Assembly (NCBI RefSeq): GCF_001613805.1
Contig: NZ_LPVY01000003.1
Location: forward strand, 248,001 to 312,000
DNA: 64,000 bases
Source: Thalassospira lucentensis
GTDB taxonomy: Bacteria; Pseudomonadota; Alphaproteobacteria; Rhodospirillales; Thalassospiraceae
Direction: 5' to 3'
Shown: positions 1 to 9,462 of the stretch, piece by piece
Numbering within the stretch: position 1 is the first letter of the stretch
Layout of the letters: each line of letters starts with the position of its first letter
Translations under genes and position numbers: made by a program
The notes under the pieces: model-generated
The model's database searches: none
What the model was told of the DNA's origin: nothing
The model's input: only the letters and a program-made list of their open reading frames with translations

Positions 1-1152
1 GGTTTTGTTTGCCATGTCTTCAGGCATTTTTTCCGGCAGGGTTTCGACATAAAGTGACTGCGACGGGAAGGCAAACGCGGCGTCGTTATCTTCGACAATA
101 CGCTTGAATGCAATGATATGGCGATTGCGAATATCACGCCATTTCACCCAGTCAGTGGTGGTTGTAAAGTAATACAGATCGATATTGATCGAACTTGCCC
201 CGAAATCCGATAAATGCACCATCTGCGCAACATCGGTTTGTGCGACGTCATCATCATTTTTCAGAAACGAACGGATATCCTCGACAATCTTTTCAATCTG
301 ATCGGCAGTGGTACGGTATTCGACACCGATCAGCATTTTGATCCGGCGATGGGTCATTCGTGACCAATTGATCACCGGGGAATCGACAATCTGCGCATTC
401 GGCATGGTCACCAATGCCTTGGCAAACGTACGCACCTTGGTCGCGCGAAGGCCGACAACCTCGACGGTCCCTTCGAAATGAGGCGTTTCGATCCAGTCTC
501 CGCGTTTGTAAAGATTATCGGCAAGAATGGTTAGCCCGCCGAAAATATTGGCGACCGAATCCTTGGCAGCCAGCGCCACAGCCATCCCGGCAAGACCAAG
601 GCCGCCCAGAAACGCCGAAACATCAATGCCCCAGTTTTCCAGCAGGACAACAACACCGATCACAACGATCAACGTTTTAACCGCCCGGATAAAGAACTGG
701 CGCAAATCATCGCCAAGACCGCCACCAAACCGACCTGCCAGATTGTTGAACGACATGGCAAGCGGCTCAATCGATCTGAACAACGCCCAGAAAACCGAGA
801 AGGTTGCAAATATGCCGATTAATTCGAACAGAACGGCATCGACATTTTTCGGCATATCAAGAATTTCGACGGCAAAATACACGCCACCAAGAATAACCAG
901 AAGCTGAACCGGGGCCTCGAAAGCATCCAGAACATGGGCAGCGGTGCTGTGTTTGCGCTGATGAGCCAGCTTCCGCAGCCCGCCAATTACACCGTGAGCC
1001 AGAACCCGCTTTAGAACGAATACGAACAGCAGGACAACACCAGCAACAACATATCTGCCGATTTCACCGCCCCCCAGCATATCGACCCAATTGGTCATAT
1101 GGTCAATGACTTCGCTATTCAGGCTGTCAATCTCGGTTGTAATTTCATCCAT
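1..1152 (-). CDS. MscS-family mechanosensitive ion channel (C-terminus beyond window)
   Basis: Read leftwards from ATG at 1152, the frame stays open for 384 codons to the window edge. A short N-terminus precedes hydrophobic segments near residues 36-55, 75-95, 105-125 and 150-170. The typical MscS pore helix and beta-domain follow, with the motifs GLGLAGMAVALAAKDSVAN, FGGLTILADNLYKRGD and VEVVGLRATKVRTF. This family gates on membrane tension and releases solutes during osmotic downshock. The extra N-terminal membrane segments suggest a larger MscS-like member rather than the minimal E. coli MscS. The start is preceded only by a weak GAAG-type ribosome site. Family assignment is firm; gating properties cannot be read from the sequence. 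Confidence 0.9.
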   Translation of the reverse strand, partial: MDEITTEIDSLNSEVIDHMTNWVDMLGGGEIGRYVVAGVVLLFVFVLKRVLAHGVIGGLRKLAHQRKHSTAAHVLDAFEAPVQLLVILGGVYFAVEILDMPKNVDAVLFELIGIFATFSVFWALFRSIEPLAMSFNNLAGRFGGGLGDDLRQFFIRAVKTLIVVIGVVVLLENWGIDVSAFLGGLGLAGMAVALAAKDSVANIFGGLTILADNLYKRGDWIETPHFEGTVEVVGLRATKVRTFAKALVTMPNAQIVDSPVINWSRMTHRRIKMLIGVEYRTTADQIEKIVEDIRSFLKNDDDVAQTDVAQMVHLSDFGASSINIDLYYFTTTTDWVKWRDIRNRHIIAFKRIVEDNDAAFAFPSQSLYVETLPEKMPEDMANKT

Positions 1153-1262
1153 GACTTCACGTGTAATCTGCTGTTAAGGTTTCCGTCCAAACAAAGACTT
1201 AACGGTTCCGCTACGGATTGTTTCTTGCGGCCCCTGTATAGCAACTAAAACAGGACAGGCAT

Positions 1263-2621
1263 ATGGCATCCTTTGCTGCACCAAGACTTCATGTCATTGG
1301 AGCCGGACTGGCCGGGTCCGCACTTGCAACTCAGATGGCGCAGGATGGTGTATCCGTAACGCTGTACGATTCCGGTGAACCATTCGCCAGTCGTTGGACA
1401 CGCGGGATGAAAACCGCCCCCGAAGACCACAAGGTTGCCGAACCGGAAATTTTCTATGATCCAGAGGATCTGGTTAGGCATTTTTTCGCCCAATGGCCGG
1501 AAATACCGCGAAAACTGATAAGGCCGGCTCATGCGGTTATCGGTCTTAAACATCCTGGACGCAGCCCGGCCATCATTGACCTTGATCATGGTATTGCCGC
1601 GGCTTTGATAGCACGCAGACCAACAATCTTTGCCCGGTTGTTCACGGCCTGGAATTTATGGTTGTCACGCTATGCCAGCGAAGACAAGCGTGTCCGTCAA
1701 CACGTCAGAATTGCCGCTGATACCATCGAGAACCAGCAGGCACCGACAGCGACCTATCATCAGGATGCACTTGCGACGCTGGCCGAAGTCCTGTTTTCGA
1801 TGCCGGCACATAATTGCTCGGCCTCGTTGCTGGGGCGTGTTTTGCTGCCAACTTGGCGGGAAATGCAACGCCATAATGCGAGTCATGCCTTCGCGGCTAT
1901 TGATCCGATCATTCTGAATGATATTGCACTGCCTGCCCTGCGTGATCACTTTATCGCTGCCGGTGGCGACATCATCAGCGGCATGGAACTTGGTGATATC
2001 GACAGTACGGCGGATTTCGCAACCGACCTGTTTTTCGGCGATGAGCAGATTGAAGTTCGTCCACAGGATGCTGTGGTACTTGCCCTTCATCCACGACCGC
2101 TTTGTGATGCAGTGCCGGATATCGGCATGCCACCTGCCCCGGCTCATCGGCGAACATTTGTCTTTCAGGCTAGTAAAAGCTTTGCCGAGCCATGTTGCGT
2201 TCTAGCTGACGATGATCTGGTGCGCGCGATCTATTGCAATCGGCGTCACATACAGGTCAGCATGAACAGCAGTCTGATCCTGCCAAGTGACGGAACAGCG
2301 GATCAGTTGGCAGCAACCATCTGGCAACGCGTCACGGAATTATGTGACCAGCACTTAAATCTTGATCTGTCCCAGCGCACAAAAATCGAAAGCAACGGCG
2401 AGTGCCCGGCATTCAGTTATGTCGATTGTGAAGCACCGTTTCCGGAACTCAGCCCCGGCGTCGCAGCCCTTCGCCACCGGTTGACTCCCCCTTGGCGAAA
2501 CCTGTTCTTATGTGGTGATGCCTTTCCGCCTGACTATCCGCCCGGACCGGCTGCTGTTATTGCGAGTGTAAGGACGGTACGCGCACAGTTGCACGAATAT
2601 ATGAAACTGCGCGACTTGTAG
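1263..2621 (+). CDS. FAD-dependent oxidoreductase, HpnE (hydroxysqualene dehydroxylase)-like
   Basis: The 452-residue protein opens with a Rossmann dinucleotide motif (VIGAGLAGSALA, residues 12-23) followed by an acidic strand end (LYDSG). It closes with an FAD-contacting segment (NLFLCGDAFPPDYPPGPAA, near residue 415). This layout fits amine-oxidase/phytoene-desaturase-type flavoproteins, and the C-terminal half resembles HpnE of hopanoid synthesis. In related genomes the neighbouring Mth938 gene often sits beside a squalene/phytoene synthase-like gene; none is present here. The substrate therefore cannot be fixed. AGGACAGG upstream supports the start. It converges with the Mth938-like gene, leaving only 15 bp between stops. 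Confidence 0.6.
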   Translation: MASFAAPRLHVIGAGLAGSALATQMAQDGVSVTLYDSGEPFASRWTRGMKTAPEDHKVAEPEIFYDPEDLVRHFFAQWPEIPRKLIRPAHAVIGLKHPGRSPAIIDLDHGIAAALIARRPTIFARLFTAWNLWLSRYASEDKRVRQHVRIAADTIENQQAPTATYHQDALATLAEVLFSMPAHNCSASLLGRVLLPTWREMQRHNASHAFAAIDPIILNDIALPALRDHFIAAGGDIISGMELGDIDSTADFATDLFFGDEQIEVRPQDAVVLALHPRPLCDAVPDIGMPPAPAHRRTFVFQASKSFAEPCCVLADDDLVRAIYCNRRHIQVSMNSSLILPSDGTADQLAATIWQRVTELCDQHLNLDLSQRTKIESNGECPAFSYVDCEAPFPELSPGVAALRHRLTPPWRNLFLCGDAFPPDYPPGPAAVIASVRTVRAQLHEYMKLRDL

Positions 2622-2636
2622 CAGGATTGGTGAGGA

Positions 2637-3017
2637 TTAAACTGCAATCAGCGCCGCAGCAACTCGGCGGGCTTCCGATACCAGCACGTTATAGGTTCGG
2701 CACGCTGCCCCCGTATCCATAGGCTCAATTACGATACCATACTTGCGCAATACAATACGCCATTCAGTCGGCAGCGGTTTCATGCCACTTCCCATACCCA
2801 ACAGCAAAATATCGATCTCGTCTGATGCATCAATGACACGCTTGAAGGCATCGACATCAATCTGATCAATACTTGCATAAGGCCAGGAATAGACATTCTT
2901 GGGAAACAGCAAAACCGACCCGGTGACAGTTTCCTCACCAAACCGAAACAGGCCATCACCATAGCTGGTAACGATTTTTCGGCCCTCGGCGACCAGCGGA
3001 CTTACTTCCAAAGACAT
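2637..3017 (-). CDS. Mth938-like domain protein (NDUFAF3-related)
   Basis: A 126-residue cytosolic protein of the Mth938/DUF498 fold. Visible family signatures are GSVLLFPKNVYSW, DILLLGMGSGMKPLP and IEPMDTGAACRTYN. The mitochondrial relative NDUFAF3 assists complex I assembly, and in alphaproteobacteria this gene commonly sits next to secDF, as it does here one gene away. The bacterial function is not established. AAAAGGGA lies 6-7 nt before the ATG, so the start is secure. Family confidence is high; any role is inferred from the eukaryotic relative only. Confidence 0.85.
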   Translation of the reverse strand: MSLEVSPLVAEGRKIVTSYGDGLFRFGEETVTGSVLLFPKNVYSWPYASIDQIDVDAFKRVIDASDEIDILLLGMGSGMKPLPTEWRIVLRKYGIVIEPMDTGAACRTYNVLVSEARRVAAALIAV

Positions 3018-3055
3018 ATTATTCCCTTTTGACGTAACCTAGAATTTTCTTCGGG

Positions 3056-3976
3056 TTAGCTGTGTTCCAGCGCAGTCGCATCTGCCTTTACTTTTTTACC
3101 GCGCCATAAAATAAACAACCCGGAAAGAACAACGATGCTACACCCGATCAACATCGGTATGTCGAGTTCCTCGCCGAACAGGAATACTCCCAAGGCAAGA
3201 CCGAACAAAAGCCTTGTATATCTGAACGGCGTAACCGATGAAACATCGCCGCTGCGCATTGCCTTCATCAGGGCGGCATAGGCAAAAATTCCCATCATGA
3301 CCGCCCCCGCGAAATAGAAAAGACTTTGACCATCCGGTGTCGTGAAAGCTTTTCCATCCCAAACAGAAAATACGATACCAGCTATGATGACGGCGATAAA
3401 ACCGTAGAGTCCAAGAATGGCTGTTCCAATTGATATCGGCGCTGCACGACTGGCAAGATCACGCCCAGCAAATCCGATTGTCCCGATTACAGCAAACATC
3501 GACAACGCAGAAAAACCATCCCCGCTTGGACGAAGAATAATAAGGACACCGATCAAGCCGATAAAGATCGCCAGCCATCTTCGCCACCCAACCTTTTCCC
3601 CGAATATGACCGCCGCACCAAGAACTACGAGAAGCGGTGTCGCCTGCAAAATGGCCGTGGTCGAAGAAAGAGGCGTAAGTGCAAGGGCAAGCACATAAAA
3701 CAGACGCCCGACAACCTCAAACACGATACGTATGCACATCGGGCGCGAAAGAACGGCAGGGTCCAGCAAACGCTTGTTCTGCACCTTGGCGATAATTGCA
3801 AACAGAACGGCACCGCCAATACCAAACAGGATCAATACCTGACCGACAGGATGCGATCCAGAAACAGCCTTTACAAATGCATCTTCGACGGCGAAAGCCG
3901 CCATTGCCGTCATCATCCAAAGGCTACCAAGCACATTTGCACGATTACCATTAGTCGCGTCGACGTTTTGCGCCAC
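3056..3976 (-). CDS. DMT superfamily (EamA) transporter
   Basis: About 300 residues with roughly ten hydrophobic helices in two EamA repeats, typical of inner-membrane drug/metabolite exporters such as RhaT/YdcZ relatives. The helix 3-4 segment (PLSSTTAILQATPLLVVLGA) is characteristic of each EamA half. The reading frame begins with GTG at 3976 without a clear ribosome site; a second GTG near residue 15 is an alternative. It is separated from secF by a strong terminator and overlaps no neighbour, so it is likely its own unit. Substrate unknown. Confidence 0.85.
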   Translation of the reverse strand: MAQNVDATNGNRANVLGSLWMMTAMAAFAVEDAFVKAVSGSHPVGQVLILFGIGGAVLFAIIAKVQNKRLLDPAVLSRPMCIRIVFEVVGRLFYVLALALTPLSSTTAILQATPLLVVLGAAVIFGEKVGWRRWLAIFIGLIGVLIILRPSGDGFSALSMFAVIGTIGFAGRDLASRAAPISIGTAILGLYGFIAVIIAGIVFSVWDGKAFTTPDGQSLFYFAGAVMMGIFAYAALMKAMRSGDVSSVTPFRYTRLLFGLALGVFLFGEELDIPMLIGCSIVVLSGLFILWRGKKVKADATALEHS

Positions 3977-4044
3977 GGGCAGGAACCAGTTTTCAAAAGG
4001 GTTATTCAGCCTGCAAAGGTCTCGCTTGCCTTATTGGGCCAAAA

Positions 4045-4086
4045 GAAAAGGCCGAGTTGTTTTTGCACAAACCCGGCCTTTTTGTA
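4045..4086. terminator. Rho-independent terminator after secF
   Basis: AAAAGGCCG pairs with CGGCCTTTTT around an approximately 20-nt loop, with a T-rich tract on both strands. It lies 26 nt past the secF stop and ends the yajC-secD-secF unit. It also faces the DMT gene promoter region. Confidence 0.75.
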
Positions 4087-4111
4087 AATGTCTCTCAGCA
4101 GATCGGAGCGA

Positions 4112-5041
4112 TCAGGCACCCGCTTCCTGGGTTTCTTCGCCTTCCGGGATCTTGCGGCGCAGACGCAGCACCATCAGCAATGGCGATGCTACGCAGATCG
4201 ACGAATAAGTCCCGATCACAATACCGAAAATCAACGCCATCGTGAAACCGCGAATCGCTTCACCACCGAACACAAACAACGCGATCAGCGCCAGCAAAGT
4301 GGTAAACGAGGTCATAGTGGTACGCGACAGGGTCGAATTGATCGAAAGATCCAGCAGATCGGGAATGTCCATCTTGCGAAACTTGCGGAGATATTCACGA
4401 ATACGGTCAAACACAACGACCGTATCGTTGATCGAATAACCCGCAACAGTCAGAACCGCCGCCAAGGTTGCCAGATCAAACTGAACCCCGGTGATGACAA
4501 AGAACCCGATCGTGATCAGAACGTCATGCAGAAGCGCCACAACCGACGCTACGGCAAACTGCCATTCGAATCGGAACCAGATATAGATCATGATCAGCAG
4601 CAGCGATATGGCAACCGAATAGACCCCGGCTTCCTTGAGCTCGTCACCGACTTTCGGCCCAACCAGTTCACTGCGACGAATGGTAACATCATCACCAAGC
4701 GCCTTGGTTACTATGGCAAGCGCCGCCATCTGGGCCTGCTCATCACCGTCCTGACGCTGCAACTGGATCAGAACATCATCGGGCTCACCGAATTCCTGGA
4801 TCGAAACATCACCAAGACCAAGCGAACCAAGATTGTCACGTAGCGCGCCAATATCGGCCGGACCGTCGGTTTTGATCTCAACCAGAATCCCACCCCGGAA
4901 ATCGATCCCGAAATTCAGCCCTTTGGTCAAAAACAAACCAACGGATACCAGCACCATGGCCAGCGAAACGATATAGAAAATTTTCCGGAACTTGAGGAAC
5001 GGGACGTTCACGTCGTCCGGAACAAGATGCAATGGTTTCAT
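4112..5041 (-). CDS. secF: Protein translocase subunit SecF
   Basis: The 309-residue inner-membrane protein has the SecF layout: TM1 near residues 20-40, a periplasmic P4 domain opening with the FGIDFRGGILVEI motif, then five more helices. TM4 carries the conserved AGYSINDTVVVFDRIRE motif, which includes the Asp implicated in proton-driven pulling of preproteins. SecF works with SecD and YajC beside SecYEG. The gene begins 19 nt after the secD stop, in the order yajC, secD, secF, so all three are probably co-transcribed. Length is normal for separate alphaproteobacterial SecF. Confidence 0.97.
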   Translation of the reverse strand: MKPLHLVPDDVNVPFLKFRKIFYIVSLAMVLVSVGLFLTKGLNFGIDFRGGILVEIKTDGPADIGALRDNLGSLGLGDVSIQEFGEPDDVLIQLQRQDGDEQAQMAALAIVTKALGDDVTIRRSELVGPKVGDELKEAGVYSVAISLLLIMIYIWFRFEWQFAVASVVALLHDVLITIGFFVITGVQFDLATLAAVLTVAGYSINDTVVVFDRIREYLRKFRKMDIPDLLDLSINSTLSRTTMTSFTTLLALIALFVFGGEAIRGFTMALIFGIVIGTYSSICVASPLLMVLRLRRKIPEGEETQEAGA

Positions 5042-5060
5042 ATTCTTCCTGCTCCCTTCC

Positions 5061-6635
5061 TCAAATTACCAGTTCCGTCGGGCGACGGCGTTTGACCCAG
5101 ACCGCAATCAACAGTCGGGTCACCCAGATTGCCGAGAACATCGACGTGACAATGCCAATCGCAAGTGTCACGGCAAATCCCTTGATAGGACCGGAACCAA
5201 AGCTGAACAGCACAAGCGCTGCAATCAGCGTGGTCAGGTTGGCATCAAGAATGGTCGACATCGCACTTCGATAACCGGCATCAATCGCATTGATAATGGT
5301 GCGGCCATTGTTACGTTCCTCGCGGATACGTTCAAAAATCAGCACGTTCGCGTCAACCGCCATACCAACCGTCAGAACAATACCGGCAATACCCGGCAAG
5401 GTCAGGGTCGCTTGCAAGACCGACATCACCGCCAGCACAAGGATCAGGTTGATCAAGAGCGCGATATCGGCATAGACCCCGAACCGGCCATAACTGATCA
5501 CCATAAAGGCAACGACGAAGACCAGACCAAGGATCGCTGCAATTTCACCGGCTTCGACCGAATCTTGGCCAAGCCCCGGACCAACGGAGCGTTCTTCAAG
5601 GATCTGCATCGGTGCCGGTAATGCACCAGCACGCAGCAGCAGCGAAAGATCGTTGGCTTCCTGGACACTGAACTGGCCGGTAATGATACCGTTGCCACCA
5701 AGGATCGGCTCGTTGATCCGCGGTGCCGAAATCACCTCGCCGTCAAGAATAATGGCCAGTCGACGACCGGCATTTTTTGACGTCATATCGCCAAAACGTG
5801 CCCCACCGGCGGCATCAAAGCGGAACGAAACAACCGGTCGGCCTTCGTTGAAGGTCGGCTGCGAATCAACGAGGTTGTCCCCCGAGACAACGACACGGCG
5901 ATCAATAAGATATTCGTTGATACCGGCAGCCCGGTCACCGGCATCGGCCGATGGCAGGATCATCGTTCCCGGCGGCAGGCCCGTGGCACGCGCCTCGGAC
6001 GCGGTCTTTTCCTCGTTCACAAGGTGGAAGTTCATCTTTGCGGTGCGGCCAAGGATCGCGCGCAAACGCGACGGATCGTCAAGACCAGGAACCTGAACCA
6101 CAATGCGGTCTTCACCCTGACGCTGGATCGACGGTTCGGTCGTTCCCAGTTCGTCCACACGACGGCGAACAACCTCAAGCGATTGGCTGATTGCGCGATC
6201 AACAAGCTCTTTGCGGGCTTGATCGGTATAAGAAACGATAATGTTGTTACCCTCGCCGCTCATTACGGTATCGGGTTCGACATTACGGATCAGTTCGCGG
6301 GCTTTTTCAACCTCGTCGGCGTTGACCACGGTGACCTCTGCCCCGTTCAGGCCAGCATCGCGCGGACGGTAACGAATGCGTTCCTCGCGCAGGGTTGACC
6401 GGATCGTATCGCCAAGTGCCTCATAGCGCTCGCGAATGACGCTGTTGATATCAACTTCAAGCAGCATGTGCGAGCCACCACGCAAATCCAGACCAAGATT
6501 GATCTGTTTACCCGGCAGATAGCTTGCATCCGTCGCGAATGTGCCCTTTGGCAGGAAATTCGGTGCGGCGTATATAACGCCCAAAGCACACACCAGAAGA
6601 ACCAGTGCTGCTTTCCATTTCGTAAAATAAAGCAT
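5061..6635 (-). CDS. secD: Protein translocase subunit SecD
   Basis: The 524-residue inner-membrane protein has TM1 at residues 5-25 and the LGLDLRGGSHMLLE motif at the start of the large periplasmic P1 domain. The later RSVGPGLGQDS segment precedes five C-terminal helices. The GMAVDANVLIFERIREE motif holds the catalytic-type Asp of the proton path. SecD pulls exported proteins out of SecYEG using the proton gradient. This is the usual split-gene form, in contrast to the fused paralogue at 46178-48754. A hairpin separates it from yajC upstream, so expression may be uncoupled from yajC. Confidence 0.97.
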   Translation of the reverse strand: MLYFTKWKAALVLLVCALGVIYAAPNFLPKGTFATDASYLPGKQINLGLDLRGGSHMLLEVDINSVIRERYEALGDTIRSTLREERIRYRPRDAGLNGAEVTVVNADEVEKARELIRNVEPDTVMSGEGNNIIVSYTDQARKELVDRAISQSLEVVRRRVDELGTTEPSIQRQGEDRIVVQVPGLDDPSRLRAILGRTAKMNFHLVNEEKTASEARATGLPPGTMILPSADAGDRAAGINEYLIDRRVVVSGDNLVDSQPTFNEGRPVVSFRFDAAGGARFGDMTSKNAGRRLAIILDGEVISAPRINEPILGGNGIITGQFSVQEANDLSLLLRAGALPAPMQILEERSVGPGLGQDSVEAGEIAAILGLVFVVAFMVISYGRFGVYADIALLINLILVLAVMSVLQATLTLPGIAGIVLTVGMAVDANVLIFERIREERNNGRTIINAIDAGYRSAMSTILDANLTTLIAALVLFSFGSGPIKGFAVTLAIGIVTSMFSAIWVTRLLIAVWVKRRRPTELVI

Positions 6636-6728
6636 GTGTCCTTTAACCAGATTTGTCTGGAAAACCTAGGTCTGGTTCTATCGAACATCGGGTGCTGTTC
6701 GCCCCGCAGGCCACCGGCTGGAAACAAG

Positions 6729-6753
6729 AAGGCGGAGCATTTTGCCCCGCCTT
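6729..6753 (-). terminator. Hairpin between yajC and secD
   Basis: GGCGG-A-GC pairs with GC-C-CCGCC around a 5-nt loop, directly after the yajC stop. The minus-strand transcript continues into only a short T-rich stretch. It may act as a weak terminator or as a processing/stability hairpin that makes yajC mRNA more abundant than secDF. Confidence 0.5.
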
Positions 6754-6770
6754 GCAAGTCATCAAAGAGA

Positions 6771-7151
6771 TCAGTCTTTTTTGGTCTCTTCAGCTTCTTT
6801 TGCGTCGTCTTCGTCTTTGTCGTCACCTTTGGCTGGCTCGGTTTTCGACAGAACGGTCGAAACCATGCCGCGTGCAACCTTGACCTTAACGCCTTCGGCG
6901 ATCTCGACCGAAAGCTCGTCATCGCCAATAACCTTGGCAACGGTACCGATCAGACCACCCGCAGTGACAATCTTGTCACCACGACGAACAGCAGCGAGCA
7001 TCGCTTTATGCTCTTTCTGTTTTTTCTGCTGCGGACGAATAAGCAGGAAATAAAAAACGACAAAAATCAGGATCAGCGGCAGGAAGCTGGTAAGCATATC
7101 TGCACCACCTGCGCCACCAGCGGCCTGCGCATAAGCCGGCGAAATCAACAT
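6771..7151 (-). CDS. yajC: Preprotein translocase subunit YajC
   Basis: A 126-residue protein with an N-terminal hydrophobic helix (residues 22-42) followed by the family signature FYFLLIRPQQKK and a KVIGDDELSVEIA-type beta region. YajC is a single-pass inner-membrane partner of SecDF. The tail is rich in Asp, Glu and Lys. It is the first gene of the yajC-secD-secF unit, with its promoter probably in the 236-bp divergent region shared with the DUF815 ATPase gene. Confidence 0.95.
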   Translation of the reverse strand: MLISPAYAQAAGGAGGADMLTSFLPLILIFVVFYFLLIRPQQKKQKEHKAMLAAVRRGDKIVTAGGLIGTVAKVIGDDELSVEIAEGVKVKVARGMVSTVLSKTEPAKGDDKDEDDAKEAEETKKD

Positions 7152-7387
7152 TAGGAACTCCTAATCCCATACAACAAAACAAATCAACTGCCGGAATATA
7201 ACGGTGTGCTACGTCAACGCAAGGAAGAACAGGATTTTTATCGGTTTAATCCCGTATTCTGTGGTTCTGTTCACGTCAATGAAAGCAAGCTACATCATAT
7301 GGCACTGTTATTGCCAGTTCGCCTTGTGATAGCGTTTTGCATGCATATGCCACCACCACGACAAAAAGAAACATCCAAGAGGCTTTG

Positions 7388-8251
7388 ATGACCAACGATT
7401 TCGATAAACTTTTGCCTGCCCTGGAGCGCATAGCCGATGCGCTGGAACGTATGGCCCCACCTGCGCGCAAATCCAACGATCTGTCGGCTGCCGATGCTTT
7501 TGTCTGGCAGGCAGAAAGCGGTTATTTGCAACCGGTCCGAAATGTGAACCGCATTGAAATCGGTCTTTTGCAGGGAATCGAACAGCAAAAGACGATTCTT
7601 TATAACAATACCAAACGGTTCGCCGATGGCCTTCCGGCCAACAATGCCCTGCTTTGGGGGGCGCGTGGCACAGGTAAAAGTTCGATCGTCAAAGCAATGC
7701 ATGCCAGGATCAATGCCGAACGGTCCGGTGCACTGGCGCTGGTCGAAATCCATCGTGAAGACATCCCGACACTGCCCCATCTTTTGCATATTCTGGAGGA
7801 AAGCGGGCGCAAGACAGTTCTGTTTTGCGACGATCTTTCATTCGATATGCAGGATGAATCCTACAAGTCTCTGAAAGCAGTTCTTGAAGGTGGAATTGAG
7901 GGTCGCCCCAACAATGTTATTTTCTATGCCACCTCGAACCGCCGCCATCTGATGGCACGCGATATGATCGAAAATGAACGCTCAACCGCGATCAATCCCT
8001 CTGAAGCCGTCGAGGAAAAAGTATCTCTTTCGGACCGTTTCGGCCTGTGGCTTGGGTTCCACAATATCTCGCAAGACGTCTATTTCGAGATTATCGAAGG
8101 TTACGCCAAGGAATTTGGACTGGATATGCCGGTTGAAGACCTGCGTGCACGCGCCAAGGAATGGACGGCTACACGCGGCAGCCGTTCAGGTCGGGTAGCA
8201 TGGCAGTTCATTCAGGAAATTGCTGGTGAAATGGGCAAAAGGCTTGGCTGA
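7388..8251 (+). CDS. DUF815-family AAA-type ATPase
   Basis: The 287-residue protein carries a Walker A motif (LLWGARGTGKSSIVKA, around residue 97), a Walker B-like strand (TVLFCDDLSF) and the sensor-type NNVIFYATSNRRHLM that defines the DUF815 (YifB-unrelated) family. It is a cytosolic P-loop ATPase of unknown client. The start at 7388 follows AAGAGG by 5 nt; an upstream in-frame ATG at 7337 lacks a ribosome site and was not used. In alphaproteobacteria this gene is regularly found between yajC and the LysM/LytM lipoprotein gene, as here, though it is transcribed in the opposite direction. Confidence 0.85.
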   Translation: MTNDFDKLLPALERIADALERMAPPARKSNDLSAADAFVWQAESGYLQPVRNVNRIEIGLLQGIEQQKTILYNNTKRFADGLPANNALLWGARGTGKSSIVKAMHARINAERSGALALVEIHREDIPTLPHLLHILEESGRKTVLFCDDLSFDMQDESYKSLKAVLEGGIEGRPNNVIFYATSNRRHLMARDMIENERSTAINPSEAVEEKVSLSDRFGLWLGFHNISQDVYFEIIEGYAKEFGLDMPVEDLRARAKEWTATRGSRSGRVAWQFIQEIAGEMGKRLG

Positions 8252-8280
8252 GTATATTGTCTAACCTAAGCGCACCTAGA

Positions 8281-8321
8281 AAAAGAAACGCCCGGACTGC
8301 ATGGTTCCAGGCGTTTCTTTT
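8281..8321. terminator. Bidirectional terminator between convergent genes
   Basis: AAAAGAAACGCC pairs with GGCGTTTCTTTT across a 17-nt loop. It lies between the convergent DUF815 ATPase and lipoprotein genes and just touches the stop codon of the latter. U-rich ends exist on both strands. Confidence 0.75.
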
Positions 8322-9405
8322 ACCGTGATACCATCATCTGTGGCAGATATTTCATCGGGTCGGCGGATTTGCGTCCGCGCCGGATTTCAAAATGCAGTTG
8401 CGGCTGATTGACTGCCCCCGTACTGCCGACACTTGAAATCTTTTGACCGCGTTCAACCATATCCCCGCGCGCCACCATCGGGTTTTCTGTGTGCGCATAG
8501 GCCGTCACATAATCATCGGCGTGCTTGATAAGGATCAAATTGCCAAATCCGCGCAGTTCGTTGCCGACATAGGTGACAACACCATTATCTGCTGCAAGTA
8601 TCGGTGTACCACGATCCGCCTTGATATTGATCCCGTCATTGTAAAGTCCGCCCGCGCTGGCACCGTATTTCAGCACGATATCCCCGTGCACCGGCCAGAC
8701 AAATCCTTTGCGGTTTTCAGGTTCGGCAATAACCACATTCTTGCGAACCGCACTGCCCTGTCCAGCGACCGGCGTTGTTGTTGGCATTTCACGTGTATCG
8801 GTTTTCCATGTATTGACCGATGCATAACGCTGTTCGGCGCGTGCGGCAAAGTCCTGTGGCTTAAGTCCTGGTGTCGGAATACTGCCACCATTGTTCGGAC
8901 TCACGCGGGCCATCTGCACCGTTGTCGAGCGTTCCGGCGCAACGGTTGGTTCCGGCGTCCCTAGTGGCACGCTGACAACTTCGCGCTTGCCGCCAATCGT
9001 AACCGTCTTGCTCGGCGCCGAACTTGTCGTGCCTGACGATGAACGGCTGGCAACTGCGGTCTGGGTGTTGCTGTCATAGGATGGATCCCAAGGCGGCAGG
9101 ACAAGACGCTGCCCAGGATATATCACATAGGGCTGTTCAAGCTTGTTGCGCGCGGTAAACCGACCAAAATCGGTACGGTAACGGCTGGCAAGTGCAGAAA
9201 CAGTATCGCCCGGCTCGACGGTAATGACCCGTTCGCCGTTATTGAGTTTCGGCATACTGTACGGACTGTATGTCGCACCGTCGCCGTAAACCACCGGCAC
9301 AGGGACGGAATTCAGCAAACAGCCCCCGAGCACCGCCGTTGTCCCACAGACAAACGCCAGCGTCCGTATTCTTCGAACTGCCTGTTTGACACTATTTTCC
9401 ATCAT
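8320..9405 (-). CDS. nlpD: LysM/LytM-domain lipoprotein, NlpD-like
   Basis: The 361-residue protein begins with a lipoprotein signal ending in the lipobox LGGC (Cys near residue 29). A LysM domain follows (residues 60-103, VEPGDTVSALASRYRTDF), then a Ser/Thr-rich linker and a C-terminal LytM/M23 domain (residues 235-355). The first zinc-site His and Asp of active M23 enzymes are replaced: YNDGINI stands where HxGxD is expected. E. coli NlpD shows the same loss. It is therefore more likely an activator of cell-wall amidases at division than a peptidase. It sits downstream of pcm, surE and serS, the alphaproteobacterial counterpart of the surE-pcm-nlpD order. Confidence 0.85.
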   Translation of the reverse strand: MMENSVKQAVRRIRTLAFVCGTTAVLGGCLLNSVPVPVVYGDGATYSPYSMPKLNNGERVITVEPGDTVSALASRYRTDFGRFTARNKLEQPYVIYPGQRLVLPPWDPSYDSNTQTAVASRSSSGTTSSAPSKTVTIGGKREVVSVPLGTPEPTVAPERSTTVQMARVSPNNGGSIPTPGLKPQDFAARAEQRYASVNTWKTDTREMPTTTPVAGQGSAVRKNVVIAEPENRKGFVWPVHGDIVLKYGASAGGLYNDGINIKADRGTPILAADNGVVTYVGNELRGFGNLILIKHADDYVTAYAHTENPMVARGDMVERGQKISSVGSTGAVNQPQLHFEIRRGRKSADPMKYLPQMMVSR

Positions 9406-9462
9406 GCCAAGGATTGTCTGCGATCAGCCGTTAACAATCCGTAAGCAGATGCAATAATCGGC

